Shown here piece by piece: positions 1 through 8,636 of a DNA stretch of 64,000 bases; within the stretch, counting starts at the first letter, position 1; each line of letters starts with the position of its first letter. A program made the position numbers and the translations under genes. This stretch comes from Myxococcales bacterium (GTDB lineage Bacteria > Myxococcota_A > Polyangia > Polyangiales > Polyangiaceae). Location: the NCBI GenBank assembly GCA_013297655.1, contig JAAFHV010000007.1, positions 1 to 64,000 of the forward strand. The letters are read 5' to 3'. The notes under the pieces are model-generated. The model did not search any database. It worked only from the letters and a program-made list of their open reading frames with translations, and was not told the origin of the DNA.

Positions 1-174
1 CCCTACGCGAGCCTCCAGCGCGTCGATTACGTGCTCGTGCGCGATCGCGGGCGCACCCTCGAGGTGGTCAAGAAGGCCCTCTTCCTCGATCGCGACATGC
101 CCGCCCACGGCGGCTTCGAGACGGTGCCCCCCTCCGACCACTACGCGCTCAAGGTCGAGCTCAAGCCGAAGTGA
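1..174 (+). CDS. C-terminal end of an endonuclease/exonuclease/phosphatase-like protein (partial)
   Basis: Only the last 57 codons are inside the window; the gene enters from the left edge and stops at TGA 172-174. The visible residues include RVDYVLVRD and, near the end, PPSDHYALKVEL. A Val-Asp-Tyr strand followed by a terminal Ser-Asp-His is the usual ending of the endonuclease/exonuclease/phosphatase fold, in which the last Asp-His pair sits in the active site. Substrate (nucleic acid, sphingomyelin or phosphoinositide) cannot be told from this fragment. It is followed by a 106-bp gap before the MoxR gene on the same strand. Confidence 0.6.
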   Translation, partial: PYASLQRVDYVLVRDRGRTLEVVKKALFLDRDMPAHGGFETVPPSDHYALKVELKPK

Positions 175-280
175 CGCCACCCGGCCACGGGCCACGTGCC
201 GCACGCACGCGAGACGCGAGGAATTCCGCCCGCCGATCGCTGGTTCTTTCGCGGCCGTGGAGAGGTACCCTCGAGGACGA

Positions 281-1219
281 ATGACCGAAGCGTCGAAGGT
301 CGTGCTGCGCGAGCTCCGTGCTCGCATCGGAGGGGTCCTTCGTGGAAAGCCGGAGGTGGTCGACCACGTGCTCGTCGCCGCGCTCTCGGGTGGTCACGTC
401 TTGCTCGAGGACGTGCCCGGGGTCGGCAAAACCACCCTCGCGAAGGCGTTCGCGCGGACCCTCGGCGTAGGCTTCGCGCGGGTGCAGTTCACCCCTGACT
501 TGCTCCCGCAAGACATCCTCGGATCGCTCGTCCTCGATCGCGACGCGGGCACCTTCACGTTCCGTAAGGGGCCTATTTTTACGCATGTTTTGCTCGCCGA
601 CGAGATCAACCGCGCCTCGCCCCGCACGCAGTCCGCGCTCCTCGAGGCGATGAGCGAGGGCCACGTCACCGTGGACGGCGAGACGCACCCGCTGCCGCCG
701 CCGTTCCTCGTCCTCGCGACCCAGAACCCCGGCGACCACCACGGCACCTACCCGCTGCCGGAGGCGCAGCTCGATCGGTTCCTCATGCGGCTCTCGATCG
801 GCTACCCGAGCGCAGCCGAGACACGCGAGCTCCTCGTCGCGCGCGCGACGGACGATCCGCTCGACGCCCTCACCGCGCTTCTCGGCGAGGGGGAGCTCGT
901 CGCTCTCCAAGAGCAGGTCCGCGCCGTTCGCATCGACATCCGCGTCGTCGACTATCTCATCGCGCTCGTCGAGCGAACACGCACCCACCCGGACGTCGAG
1001 CTCGGGGTGAGCCCTCGCGGCGCGCTCGCTCTCTTTCGCGCGAGCCAGGCCAAGGCCTTCGTCGAGGGCCGCTCGTTCGTGACCCCGGACGACGTCTCGG
1101 CGCTCGCCGTCGCCGTGCTCGCCCACCGCCTCATCCTCGGCCCGGAGGCAAAATACGCCGGTAGAAAGGGCGAAACCGTGATCCTCGCGATCGTCTCCGC
1201 GGAGCCCGTGCCCGCGTGA
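281..1219 (+). CDS. MoxR-family AAA+ ATPase
   Basis: A 312-residue AAA+ ATPase of the MoxR group. The Walker A loop DVPGVGKTT is at about residues 44-52, and the Walker B segment with the MoxR-typical LLADEINRASPRTQSALLEAM starts near residue 104. The sensor-like ATQNP follows. MoxR proteins act as chaperone-like ATPases that mature or activate partner proteins, commonly ones with DUF58 and VWA domains. Here a DUF58 gene follows after 52 bp and a transglutaminase gene overlaps that one, a standard MoxR-DUF58-transglutaminase arrangement. I chose ATG 281, preceded by GAGG; an in-frame GTG lies at 257. No VWA partner is visible in the window. Confidence 0.93.
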   Translation: MTEASKVVLRELRARIGGVLRGKPEVVDHVLVAALSGGHVLLEDVPGVGKTTLAKAFARTLGVGFARVQFTPDLLPQDILGSLVLDRDAGTFTFRKGPIFTHVLLADEINRASPRTQSALLEAMSEGHVTVDGETHPLPPPFLVLATQNPGDHHGTYPLPEAQLDRFLMRLSIGYPSAAETRELLVARATDDPLDALTALLGEGELVALQEQVRAVRIDIRVVDYLIALVERTRTHPDVELGVSPRGALALFRASQAKAFVEGRSFVTPDDVSALAVAVLAHRLILGPEAKYAGRKGETVILAIVSAEPVPA

Positions 1220-1271
1220 GTGTGTCGGTGCGCGCGCGCGCGGGTGGCCGTCCGCGGTCGCGAAGGCACCC

Positions 1272-2534
1272 ATGAAGCTCGACTGGGAGCGCCTGAACCA
1301 CGTCCTCATCCCGGTGCCGACAGCCGCGCGCCAGAGGACCGCGAAGCCGCTCTCGAAGACCGTGGTTCGCCTCGTCGACCTCGCGTTCTCGCTCACCGCG
1401 AAGGGCCAGGTGATGCTGGTCTCCGCGTCGCTGCTCGGCGCGCTTTCGATCGCGCTGCCGGCGTCGCGAGTGCCGTACCTCTTCGGGCTCGTGCTCGGCC
1501 TGTTCGTCGTGTCGATCGCGCTCCGAGGCGCGTTCCGTCTCGACCGCGGCGCTTCGCCGAGCCGCGCCACCCTCGTGCAACCGGCGCGGGTGACCGTGGG
1601 CGAGCCGCTCACCGTGCGCGTGACGGTGAAGACCGACGAAGCCAAAGAGAGCCTCAGCGTTCGGGGACCGTTCCTCCCCTGGTTCGCTCGCTACGAGGAC
1701 CGGTCCGACGGGCTCCGCGAAGAGCGCGGTACGCCCGGCCTCTCTGCCACGTTCACCGTTCGTTTTTCGCGGCGCCAAGATCTCTTCCTCGGTCCATTTT
1801 CGGTGCAAAAACGGCTCCCGTTCGATCTCGTCGGCGGCCCCGCGATCACGACCGCGCCGTTCCGAATCAAGGTCGTGCCGCGGCCCGCGAAGGTGCGCCT
1901 CGAGAGCGGAGTCACGGCGCGCGAAGGCATCACGACACGTGGCTCGCGACGCGGCGGGCTGCGCGACCTCGCCGGCGTGCGCGAGTACCGTCCGGGCGAT
2001 CGTGTGCGCGATCTCGACGCTCGCACGTGGGCGCGGACGGGCACGCCTCACGTCCGCGAGTACGACGATCCGGAGGTGACACGCACGGTGCTTCTCTTCG
2101 ACACCGAGGGCGTCGAGGGGGAGGCGTTCGAGGCCGCCGTTTCGCTCGCCGCCGGCGTCGCCGACGCGACCCTCGAGGGGGGCCCCGCGCTCGATCTGTT
2201 CGTCGTCGGCGACGCGGTCCATCGACTGGACGCGGGTCGCGGACGCGCCGCCCTCTCCCTCGTGCTCGACGCGCTGTCGGTCGCCGAGCCCACGCGCACC
2301 TTCGATGGCCGCGCGCTCCTCGCGCGCGTTACTCCGTTCCTCGGGAACGTGTCGGACGTCGTCTTCGTCACGACCCGCTGGGACGACGCGCGCGCCGAGA
2401 TGGCCGAGACCCTCGCGCGGCGCGGCCTCGTGCCACGCGTGGCCGTCGTCGCCGACACGTCGACCGGCCCCCTCCCCGCTTATGCGCGCGCGGTGCTCCC
2501 GAGCGCCGTGCGTGAGGGGACGGTGGTGCTTTGA
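1272..2534 (+). CDS. DUF58-domain membrane protein
   Basis: A 420-residue protein of the DUF58 family. Two hydrophobic stretches near residues 55-82 (VMLVSASLLGALSIAL and LFGLVLGLFVVSIAL) should anchor it in the membrane. The diagnostic motif REYRPGDRVRDLDARTWAR lies in the second half, followed by a VWA-like strand TVLLFDTEG. DUF58 proteins are usually encoded beside MoxR ATPases and are thought to be their clients; biochemical function is not established. It lies 52 bp after the MoxR gene, and its stop overlaps the TTG start of the transglutaminase gene by four bases (TTGA), which implies translational coupling. Confidence 0.9.
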   Translation: MKLDWERLNHVLIPVPTAARQRTAKPLSKTVVRLVDLAFSLTAKGQVMLVSASLLGALSIALPASRVPYLFGLVLGLFVVSIALRGAFRLDRGASPSRATLVQPARVTVGEPLTVRVTVKTDEAKESLSVRGPFLPWFARYEDRSDGLREERGTPGLSATFTVRFSRRQDLFLGPFSVQKRLPFDLVGGPAITTAPFRIKVVPRPAKVRLESGVTAREGITTRGSRRGGLRDLAGVREYRPGDRVRDLDARTWARTGTPHVREYDDPEVTRTVLLFDTEGVEGEAFEAAVSLAAGVADATLEGGPALDLFVVGDAVHRLDAGRGRAALSLVLDALSVAEPTRTFDGRALLARVTPFLGNVSDVVFVTTRWDDARAEMAETLARRGLVPRVAVVADTSTGPLPAYARAVLPSAVREGTVVL

Positions 2535-4336
2535 GCGCACGGAACCGGATAAAAACGCACCTCACGCTCGATCGTGTAGCGGCGGGCGTGGCCGTGATCC
2601 TGTTCGCGGCGCTCGGTGACACACGCGCCCTCGTGCTCCTCGCACCGCTCTTCCTCGTCGGCCACTTCGTCGCGCGACAGAAGCTCTCCCGCGCAGTGGA
2701 GCTCGCGGCGTACGCCCTCCTCGCCGGGCTCGTGGTCGTGCTGGCCCGCTACGGCGGGGATCCACGCGGCGGCACACCGACAGCGGTCGCTCTCGTCGCT
2801 GCTGCCTTCGTGCTCCTCCGCGCGACCATCGCGCCGTCCTTCGCCGCGAAAGGGGCCGACCTCGCTCTCGTCATCCTCGCCGCGACGGCGATCGGCGCGC
2901 CACCGCAGCGCTTTCTGCCGTTCGGCCCCGTCGCCACGCTCTTGGTCGCGATCGCCGCGACGGGCGCCTTGCCAGCCCGCTTCGACGCTCGTGCCCCGTG
3001 GCGAAACGCGCGCGCACTCTTGCCGTCGGCCGTGTTTCTCACGCTCGCGGTGATCATCGGCCTCGGCACCGGACGGATCATGCCGCGCATTACGTATCGG
3101 TACGCCGCGCGGCTCTCCCATGCGTTCTGGGATCGGCCGCGCTCGGGGTTCGACGACGATCTCTTCCTCGCCGACGGCGACGGCTCGGCGCCGAAGATCC
3201 TGGAGTCCGATCGTGTGGTGCTGAAGGTGAACGGCGCGAACGTCGACCACCTTCGAGGCAAGGTCTACGACTTCTTCGACGGACATCGCTGGCACGGCAT
3301 CGGCACCTTCGGCGACGCGGTCGCGCCCGTCTCCGCGGCGGACTCTCGCAAGAGCGTCGCGATCGAGGCGGTCGTCCCTTCGCACGTGTATTATGCACCT
3401 ATCGATCGGTCCGTGCGCGGCACCCGTCCCCGCGACGGAGGGGTCGCGAAGGGGCCCCTCCGCGCGGCGTGGGAGCTCGACCCGTCCGGCCCCACGACCG
3501 CACCACCGACCGCGCGCGACCTCCGCACCGATCGTTCATTTCCAGAGGAGCTACGAGCACTTGCGCAGGAGTGGACCCGCGACCGTACGAACGACAACGA
3601 TCGCCTGATCGCGCTCGAGGATCACCTCCTCCGCGACTACCGGTACACGCTCGAGCGCGCGCCGTTCACCGGCTCGGCGCTGCGCGATTTTTTGTGGGGC
3701 CATCGCGCCGGCCACTGCGAGCTCTTCGCGACCGCGTTCGCCCTCCTCGCGCGATCGCTCGGCATCCACGCGCGGGTCATCGGGGGATACCGCGTGCTCG
3801 AGCCGGGCCCGCTCGGCGACACGTACGTGGTCCGCGATCGGCACGCACACGCGTGGGTCGAGGCTTACCACGGCGACGCGTGGCACACCTGGGACCCCAC
3901 CCCTGCGACCGCGTTCGCGCACAAGGCGTCGGCGTGGGAGCGCGTGCTCGAGGTGCTCTCCGATCCCGCCGCGGTCGCGATCCTCGGTGTCGTCGTCGTC
4001 GCGATCGCGGTCGCGCTCGCCGTTCGATCGTGGCTCGTGAGGCGGCGAGAGAAGGCGACCCTGCGCCCGCGCGCGCTCCACCCGGAGCTCCGTCGGCTGG
4101 AGGACGCGCTCGCCGAGGAGGGCGTGGTCCGCGATCCGGCGGAGGGCTTGCTCACGTTCGCGACGAGGCTGGAGAGGGACGCCGATACCACCGGCGCCGA
4201 CGCGGTTCGGGCATGCGCGTTCCTCGTGTACGGCGAGGAGGGCTCCCTCGCGACGCTCACCGCCCTCGTCGACGCGCGCCTCGCGAAGGGCCCGCGGGGC
4301 GAAAACAAGGGCGAACGCCCCCAAGCGTCTCGCTAG
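2531..4336 (+). CDS. TgpA-like transglutaminase-domain membrane protein
   Basis: A 601-residue protein with an N-terminal membrane region of several hydrophobic segments (residues about 13-200), a periplasmic transglutaminase-like core, a further membrane segment near 480-500 and a cytoplasmic tail. The catalytic triad is visible: Cys396 in GHCELFATAFAL, His440 in HAHAWVEAYH and Asp455 in WDPTPA. This is the layout of the TgpA/DUF3488 family, which is generally encoded with MoxR and DUF58 proteins. Cross-linking or protease activity on cell-envelope proteins is the usual proposal. Start is TTG 2531 inside the stop of the preceding gene. It ends 22 bp from the convergent DsbA-family gene. Confidence 0.9.
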   Translation: MSARNRIKTHLTLDRVAAGVAVILFAALGDTRALVLLAPLFLVGHFVARQKLSRAVELAAYALLAGLVVVLARYGGDPRGGTPTAVALVAAAFVLLRATIAPSFAAKGADLALVILAATAIGAPPQRFLPFGPVATLLVAIAATGALPARFDARAPWRNARALLPSAVFLTLAVIIGLGTGRIMPRITYRYAARLSHAFWDRPRSGFDDDLFLADGDGSAPKILESDRVVLKVNGANVDHLRGKVYDFFDGHRWHGIGTFGDAVAPVSAADSRKSVAIEAVVPSHVYYAPIDRSVRGTRPRDGGVAKGPLRAAWELDPSGPTTAPPTARDLRTDRSFPEELRALAQEWTRDRTNDNDRLIALEDHLLRDYRYTLERAPFTGSALRDFLWGHRAGHCELFATAFALLARSLGIHARVIGGYRVLEPGPLGDTYVVRDRHAHAWVEAYHGDAWHTWDPTPATAFAHKASAWERVLEVLSDPAAVAILGVVVVAIAVALAVRSWLVRRREKATLRPRALHPELRRLEDALAEEGVVRDPAEGLLTFATRLERDADTTGADAVRACAFLVYGEEGSLATLTALVDARLAKGPRGENKGERPQASR

Positions 4337-4358
4337 AGCACCGAACCGTTCGATGACT

Positions 4359-5027
4359 CTAGCCCTCCAAACGGCGCGCTGCGCTCGACGCGAGCGTGGC
4401 CCAGGTCGCGACGTCGTGCTCGGAGAGCGGATCTTCGCCACGGAGGTAGCGCTCGAGGTGCCCGAAGGCGTCGAAGCCCCAAAACACCTCGCCGCCGACG
4501 CACATGCTCGGGACGCCGAATACGCCGCGCGCGATCGCTCCCTCGGTCGACGTGCGCAAGCGCTCCTTCGCGACCGAAGACTGCGCGTCGTGGACGAGAG
4601 CCTCCCCGGGCAACCCCGCCGCCTCGAGCCACGCGGTGAGCTCCTCCGGATCGTCGAGCGCGACCTGGCCACCGCCCCACGAGGCCGCGAACAGCGCGTC
4701 GATGACGGCGTTCTGTTGCGTCGCCCCCACCGCGAGCCCGGCGATTCGAAGCGAGAGGAGCGGGTTCCAAGGGTGCGTCCGCGGAAGCGCGAACGGGTGG
4801 CCGAGCAGCTTCGCCGACCGAAACGCATCTTTGAACACGTACACGCGCTTCTTCGGGATCTCGGCCGGACCGCGCGTCTTGCCGTCGGCGAGGAGCGCAG
4901 CGAGGAGCGTGGGGCGTGGGCTCACGGTCGCGTTCGTGCGCGCGGCGAGGGCGTGGATCTCCTTCCAAGCGACGTACGCGTACGGCGAGAGGAAGTCGAA
5001 GTAGAACGCGATTTCGCGCTCGCTCAC
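4359..5027 (-). CDS. DsbA-family / 2-hydroxychromene-2-carboxylate isomerase-like protein
   Basis: A 222-residue protein of the thioredoxin-fold DsbA family, kappa-GST/HCCA-isomerase branch. It opens with IAFYFDFLSPYAYVAW, the glutathione-binding N-terminal motif of that branch, and has a late GVFGVPSMCVGGEVFWGFD segment before the terminal helices. There is no CXXC pair at the N-terminal active site, so a disulfide oxidoreductase role is unlikely. Glutathione-dependent isomerase chemistry is the family norm, but the substrate is unknown. Start GTG at 5027 overlaps the dapE stop by four bases, so it is the third gene of a dapD-dapE-isomerase operon. Nothing in lysine biosynthesis explains the link. 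Confidence 0.85.
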   Translation of the reverse strand: MSEREIAFYFDFLSPYAYVAWKEIHALAARTNATVSPRPTLLAALLADGKTRGPAEIPKKRVYVFKDAFRSAKLLGHPFALPRTHPWNPLLSLRIAGLAVGATQQNAVIDALFAASWGGGQVALDDPEELTAWLEAAGLPGEALVHDAQSSVAKERLRTSTEGAIARGVFGVPSMCVGGEVFWGFDAFGHLERYLRGEDPLSEHDVATWATLASSAARRLEG

Positions 5028-6124
5028 GCGCCCTCCTCGAGGTTCTCGCAGAGCCACTTCTCGAAGATGCGGTAGCCCTCGTGCACGAGCGGCGTCGCGC
5101 ACGACTCGTTCTTCTGGTGCGCCTGTGCGTTCTCGCCGGGCCCGAAGTTGATCGCCGGCACCCCGAGCGCAGAGAAGCGCGCGACGTCGGTCCACGCTTG
5201 TTTTTGCTCGACTTTTCGCACGCCGCACCCGATGAGCTTTTGCACGAGGGGGTGCTTCGCGTTCGGGAGCGCGGCGGGGCTCACGTCGAGCCACTCCACC
5301 TTCGCGCGGTCCTTCACGAGGTCGAGGACCTGCCTTTTTCCGTCCTCCGGGGAGAACTCCGGCGCGAAGCGGTGGTTCACGTTGAGCACGAAACGATCGG
5401 GGACCACGTTGCGACCACGCCCGCCGTCTTTCGCCGACGTGACCGTCGTGACGGTGCGGTAGACGAGCCCGTCGATGAGCGACTCGCGCGGAGCGAGGGC
5501 GGCGAGCTCGGCCAAGAACGGTGCCGCTTTGGAGATCGCGCTCTCTCCCTCCCATGGGCGCGACGAGTGGCCGGTCTTGCCCTCGAAGGTCACCGTCGCG
5601 TGGATCGATCCGTTGCACCCGAGCTGCATCCGGTTGTCCGAGGGCTCGAGGCACACCGCGAGGTCCACCGCGCGGAGCTCTGCGTCGGCCTCGAGCACGG
5701 GGCCGAGCTCGTTCTCCGCGAAGGGCCCCTCTTCTCGCGCATAGAACACGAGCGTCACGTCGTACGCGAGGCGCGAGATCGCCCGCTCGGCGAGCACGAG
5801 CATCACCGCGAGGCCGCTCTTCATGTCGCTCACGCCGGCGCCGAAGATACGGCCCGGCTCGCGTCGCGCGGGGCCGTTCTCGGTGCGCACGGTGTCGGTG
5901 TGACCACAGAGCGCGACGTGGGGACGGCCCCCTTTTTTCACGAGGGGCACGACGATCGAGTCCAGCGTGCGCCGGATTTTTCCCGCGAGGGGGAGCTTGC
6001 CGAGGCGCGCTTCGATCGCGTCGCAGAGGGCTTTTTCCTCGCCGATCGGCGAGTCCTGCGCGACGAGCCAGAAGAGCGCGTCGTCGAGGTGCTGGTCGAT
6101 CGGACCGTGATCGCTCGTCGTCAT
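5024..6124 (-). CDS. dapE: Succinyl-diaminopimelate desuccinylase (M20 family)
   Basis: A 366-residue M20 metallopeptidase-family enzyme. Metal-binding and catalytic motifs visible are ALCGHTDTV (His-x-Asp), GAGVSDMKSGLA, the FYAREEGPF Glu-Glu pair, and the dimerization-lid region with GKTGHSSRPWEGESAI. The family removes acyl groups from amino-acid amides. The adjacent dapD, whose stop overlaps this start (ATGA), makes N-succinyl-diaminopimelate hydrolysis by far the likeliest role. This is a late step of the succinylase route to meso-diaminopimelate for lysine and peptidoglycan. Length matches the actinobacterial-like DapE type. Confidence is higher for M20 family than for the exact substrate. 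Confidence 0.88.
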   Translation of the reverse strand: MTTSDHGPIDQHLDDALFWLVAQDSPIGEEKALCDAIEARLGKLPLAGKIRRTLDSIVVPLVKKGGRPHVALCGHTDTVRTENGPARREPGRIFGAGVSDMKSGLAVMLVLAERAISRLAYDVTLVFYAREEGPFAENELGPVLEADAELRAVDLAVCLEPSDNRMQLGCNGSIHATVTFEGKTGHSSRPWEGESAISKAAPFLAELAALAPRESLIDGLVYRTVTTVTSAKDGGRGRNVVPDRFVLNVNHRFAPEFSPEDGKRQVLDLVKDRAKVEWLDVSPAALPNAKHPLVQKLIGCGVRKVEQKQAWTDVARFSALGVPAINFGPGENAQAHQKNESCATPLVHEGYRIFEKWLCENLEEGA

Positions 6125-6987
6125 ACCGGCACCGCAAAATCACGGAGCGCCTGGTTCAGGCTCGTCTTCTTGTCGGTGCTCTCTTTGCGCTGGCCGATGA
6201 TGAGCGCGCACGGGACGGCGTACTCGCCGGCCGGAAATCGTTTCGTACGCGACCCGGGGATCACGACCGACCGCGGAGGTACGACCCCGCGATGCTCGAC
6301 CGGCTCGGGGCCGGACACGTCGACGATCACGGTCGACGAGGTGAGGACCACGCCGGTGCCGAGCACCGCCTCGCGCCCTACGCGCACCCCTTCCACGACG
6401 ACCACACGCGAACCGACGAACGCGCCGTCCTCGATGATGACGGGGGTAGCTCCCGGGGGCTCGAGCACGCCGCCGATCCCGACGCCTCCGGAGAGGTGCA
6501 CGTCTTTGCCGATTTGCGCGCACGAGCCGACGGTGGCCCAGGTGTCGACCATGGTGCCGGCGCCGACCCGCGCGCCGATGTTCACGTAGCCCGGCATCAC
6601 GATCGTTCCCGGCTCGCAGAACGCGCCGTAGCGCACCACGCCCGGCGGGACCACGCGCACGTTCTGACGATCGAGGCCCTTTTTTAGCGGGATCTTGTCG
6701 TGGAACTCGAACGGTCCGACCTCGATCCGCTCCATTTTGCGGATCGCGAAGAAGAGCAAGATCGCCTTCTTGAGCCACGCGTTGACGACCCACTCGACGT
6801 CCGCGTCCGGCCCTGCCGCGGAGGGTCGCTCGGCCACGCGGTAGGCCCCCTGATCGAGGCCCTCGAGCGCGAAGAGCACCGCCTCTTCGTGCGCCTTCTC
6901 GGAGAGGAGCTTTCGGTCATCGAAGGCCGCCTCGACGAGAGCCTTCACGCCCTCGGCGCGCGCCGCGAAATCTTGGGAGAGTTCCAT
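6121..6987 (-). CDS. dapD: 2,3,4,5-tetrahydropyridine-2,6-dicarboxylate N-succinyltransferase
   Basis: A 288-residue left-handed beta-helix acyltransferase. Hexapeptide repeats run from about residue 150 (PGTIVMPGYVNIGARVGAGT, then TWATVGSCAQIGKDVHLSGG) to about 240, with the DapD-typical GGVLEPPGATPVIIEDGAF. The enzyme transfers succinyl from succinyl-CoA to tetrahydrodipicolinate in diaminopimelate and lysine synthesis, in the cytoplasm. It is the first gene of a minus-strand operon with dapE and a DsbA-family gene. Length and N-terminal helical domain match the family. The 103 bp upstream hold a perfect 6-bp inverted repeat at 7079-7094, but I see no convincing promoter. Confidence 0.95.
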   Translation of the reverse strand: MELSQDFAARAEGVKALVEAAFDDRKLLSEKAHEEAVLFALEGLDQGAYRVAERPSAAGPDADVEWVVNAWLKKAILLFFAIRKMERIEVGPFEFHDKIPLKKGLDRQNVRVVPPGVVRYGAFCEPGTIVMPGYVNIGARVGAGTMVDTWATVGSCAQIGKDVHLSGGVGIGGVLEPPGATPVIIEDGAFVGSRVVVVEGVRVGREAVLGTGVVLTSSTVIVDVSGPEPVEHRGVVPPRSVVIPGSRTKRFPAGEYAVPCALIIGQRKESTDKKTSLNQALRDFAVPV

Positions 6988-7078
6988 CGTTTGGACCTTA
7001 GAGCCGGCCCGGAATTTAGGGAACTACGCGCTTCACACGCACGCGGCGGCATCGGCGTGCGCTCGCCGCTCCCACTAC

Positions 7079-7094
7079 ATAACCAAACGGTTAT
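7079..7094. repeat. Short perfect inverted repeat ATAACC-AAAC-GGTTAT
   Basis: Six-base arms ATAACC/GGTTAT separated by AAAC form a perfect dyad that contains the TAA stop codon (7091-7093) of the upstream 257-aa gene and lies 92 bp before the dapD start on the same (minus) strand. There is no T-run, so it is not an intrinsic terminator. An operator for dapD is possible but unproven. Confidence 0.4.
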
Positions 7095-7864
7095 AGAGCG
7101 GGGCCGGAGCTCGTCGAGCGTGGTCGCGGGAACACGAGCCTTCGGTTCGGGCGCGCTTCGTACATGCAGCCTGCGCGGCGGGCGATGGGCTCGATCGCGC
7201 CGAGGACGAGCTCGGAGCTGGGATACCTCACGACCATGCGGGTGCCGACCGGGGTGGTGGGCCTGAGGGTAAGCTCGGGGCCGTCGTCGCCCGCGAGCGC
7301 CACGAGCGCGCTCCCCGGCTCTGCCCCCGCGAGCATCGCGCGGAGGAGCCACACCGCGACGGCGGGATCGCAGAGGAACGGCAGCCCCTCCGTCGACACC
7401 GCGACCACGAAGCCAGCCATGCCTTTGCTCGGCGCGAACACCGAAGCGACCACGTCGCGCACCGTAAGCTCGGTGGTGTGCCCGAGGCCCGCGCGATGCC
7501 AGAGATCGCACACCTCCACGCAGCCCTCGAGGGTGGGCACGAGCTGCCCGAGCGCGCGCTCGAGCGACAAACGCGCCGAGACACCTTTGCTCGACTGCGC
7601 GGCGACGATCGCCTCGCGCATCTCGCGCAGCGTTACGAACGACAGCGCGCCCATCTCGGAGTCGGGGCACTCGAGCACGAAATCGGTGAAGAGCGCCTCG
7701 AGCGCGGTGAGGCTGGAGAGCAGCTCCGGCAGCAGATCCATGACGACCTTTTGGCCGACCTTGGGGCTCTTCGCGAGGTGCTCGGTGTTGCGAAGCGCGA
7801 CGAGCGCGTCGCGGGCAGAGCTCTGCCCGATGTTGCCGCACACGTCGGAGTCACGGAAGCTCAT
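7091..7864 (-). CDS. Uncharacterized protein, possible degenerate histidine-kinase/ChpT-like fold
   Basis: A 257-residue cytoplasmic protein without signal peptide or membrane segment. I do not recognise it with certainty. The layout is suggestive: residues about 15-60 are helical and end in a second helix (LLSSLTALEALFTDFVLECPD) like the DHp hairpin of histidine kinases. Residues about 130-250 follow the strand/helix order of an HATPase domain, with FVVAVSTEGLPFLCDPAVAV then WLLRAMLAGA where the N-box would be, and ELVLGAIEPIARRAG where the G2 region would be. The N-box Asn and the Gly-rich nucleotide boxes are missing. A dead kinase core or phosphotransfer protein is an inference to test by structure prediction. 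It lies between ndk and dapD, all on the minus strand. Confidence 0.7.
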   Translation of the reverse strand: MSFRDSDVCGNIGQSSARDALVALRNTEHLAKSPKVGQKVVMDLLPELLSSLTALEALFTDFVLECPDSEMGALSFVTLREMREAIVAAQSSKGVSARLSLERALGQLVPTLEGCVEVCDLWHRAGLGHTTELTVRDVVASVFAPSKGMAGFVVAVSTEGLPFLCDPAVAVWLLRAMLAGAEPGSALVALAGDDGPELTLRPTTPVGTRMVVRYPSSELVLGAIEPIARRAGCMYEARPNRRLVFPRPRSTSSGPAL

Positions 7865-7895
7865 GCGGTCTCCGCGGGGTCGACAAGAAGGTCAC

Positions 7896-7935
7896 AAAAC
7901 GATAGCGCGCCAGACCGGGGTCGGCCTGGCGCGTC
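7896..7935 (-). terminator. Intrinsic terminator after ndk
   Basis: On the minus strand an 8-9 bp GC stem (CTGGCGCG pairing with CGCGCCAG, positions 7926-7933 and 7906-7913) is followed by TATCGTTTTG. It sits about 100 bp downstream of the ndk stop and ends about 30 bp before the start of the 257-aa gene. It should separate ndk from the genes that follow. Confidence 0.7.
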
Positions 7936-8036
7936 GTTCGATCCGCTCCCGTTTCGCTCGCGACGCGACCAGAAAGCCACGTATGGCGTGGCCGAGCAAC
8001 GAGCGGGTGGGGCGAGGTGCTCACGCGATCACGCGA

Positions 8037-8465
8037 TCACGCGACAGGCGCGACCTCGGAAGCCGGGAAGAAGTAGGCGATTTCGATCTTCGCGTTGTCG
8101 AGCGAGTCCGAGCCGTGGACCGCGTTCTCGCCGATGCTCGCGGCGTAGAGCTTGCGGATCGTGCCGGCCTCGGCCTTGGCCGGGTCGGTCGCGCCCATCG
8201 CGGTGCGGTAGTCGGCGACGGCGTTGTCCTTCTCGAGGACGGCGACCACGACGGGACCGCGGGTCATGAACTCGCAGAGCTCGCCGAAGAACGGACGAGC
8301 CTTGTGGACGGCGTAAAAACCCTCCGCGACGGTGCGGGGAAGGTGCGTGCGCTTGATGCCGACGAGGTTGAAGCCCTTCTCCTCGAGGTGGGCCAGGATC
8401 GCGCCCGCCTTCTTCTTCTCGACGGCGTCCGGCTTGATGATGCAAAGGGTGCGTTCGACGGCCAT
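8037..8465 (-). CDS. ndk: Nucleoside diphosphate kinase
   Basis: A 142-residue NDP kinase that transfers the gamma phosphate of ATP to nucleoside diphosphates through a phosphohistidine. The N-terminal [11 protein letters not shown] and the active-site NAVHGSDS (catalytic His about residue 118) are intact, and the length is that of the family. It is a single-gene unit, with a promoter-like element and a small hairpin upstream and an intrinsic terminator downstream. The stop codon lies in a short 8-bp-period repeat (ATCACGCG) at 8020-8044. Confidence 0.97.
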   Translation of the reverse strand: MAVERTLCIIKPDAVEKKKAGAILAHLEEKGFNLVGIKRTHLPRTVAEGFYAVHKARPFFGELCEFMTRGPVVVAVLEKDNAVADYRTAMGATDPAKAEAGTIRKLYAASIGENAVHGSDSLDNAKIEIAYFFPASEVAPVA

Positions 8466-8506
8466 GACGGTGCTCCTGAGCGGCGGGCCCGACGGGGCAT
8501 TTCACC

Positions 8507-8525
8507 GCAAAAATTAGGTTTTTGC
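8507..8525. repeat. Palindrome in the ndk leader
   Basis: GCAAAAA-TTAGG-TTTTTGC is a perfect 7-bp inverted repeat lying just downstream of the ndk -10 element, around the expected transcription start. It is AT-rich in a GC-rich genome. It could be an operator, or a stabilizing 5' hairpin in the transcript. Confidence 0.5.
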
Positions 8526-8526
8526 C

Positions 8527-8555
8527 CCTATAGGAGAGCCAGTGGGAAAGTGCAA
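8527..8555 (-). promoter_or_regulatory. Putative sigma-70-type promoter of ndk
   Basis: On the minus strand, TTGCAC (8555-8550) and TATAGG (8532-8527) are separated by 17 bp. They lie about 60 bp upstream of the ndk ATG. Confidence 0.6.
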
Positions 8556-8636
8556 GCATCGCCCCGCGACAATCCTCCGCCGCCACGAACGAGGTCGCGT
8601 GCAATTTGCACCGAACGCGGCGGCGAGCGGGCAGGT

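Noticed and set aside
161-1645. A 494-codon minus-strand frame over the MoxR gene
   Set aside because: Low-complexity Arg-rich translation antisense to intact Walker motifs.
8020-8044. ATCACGCG repeats at the ndk stop as a regulatory array
   Set aside because: Under three units and partly in the stop region; too short to separate from chance in this GC-rich context.
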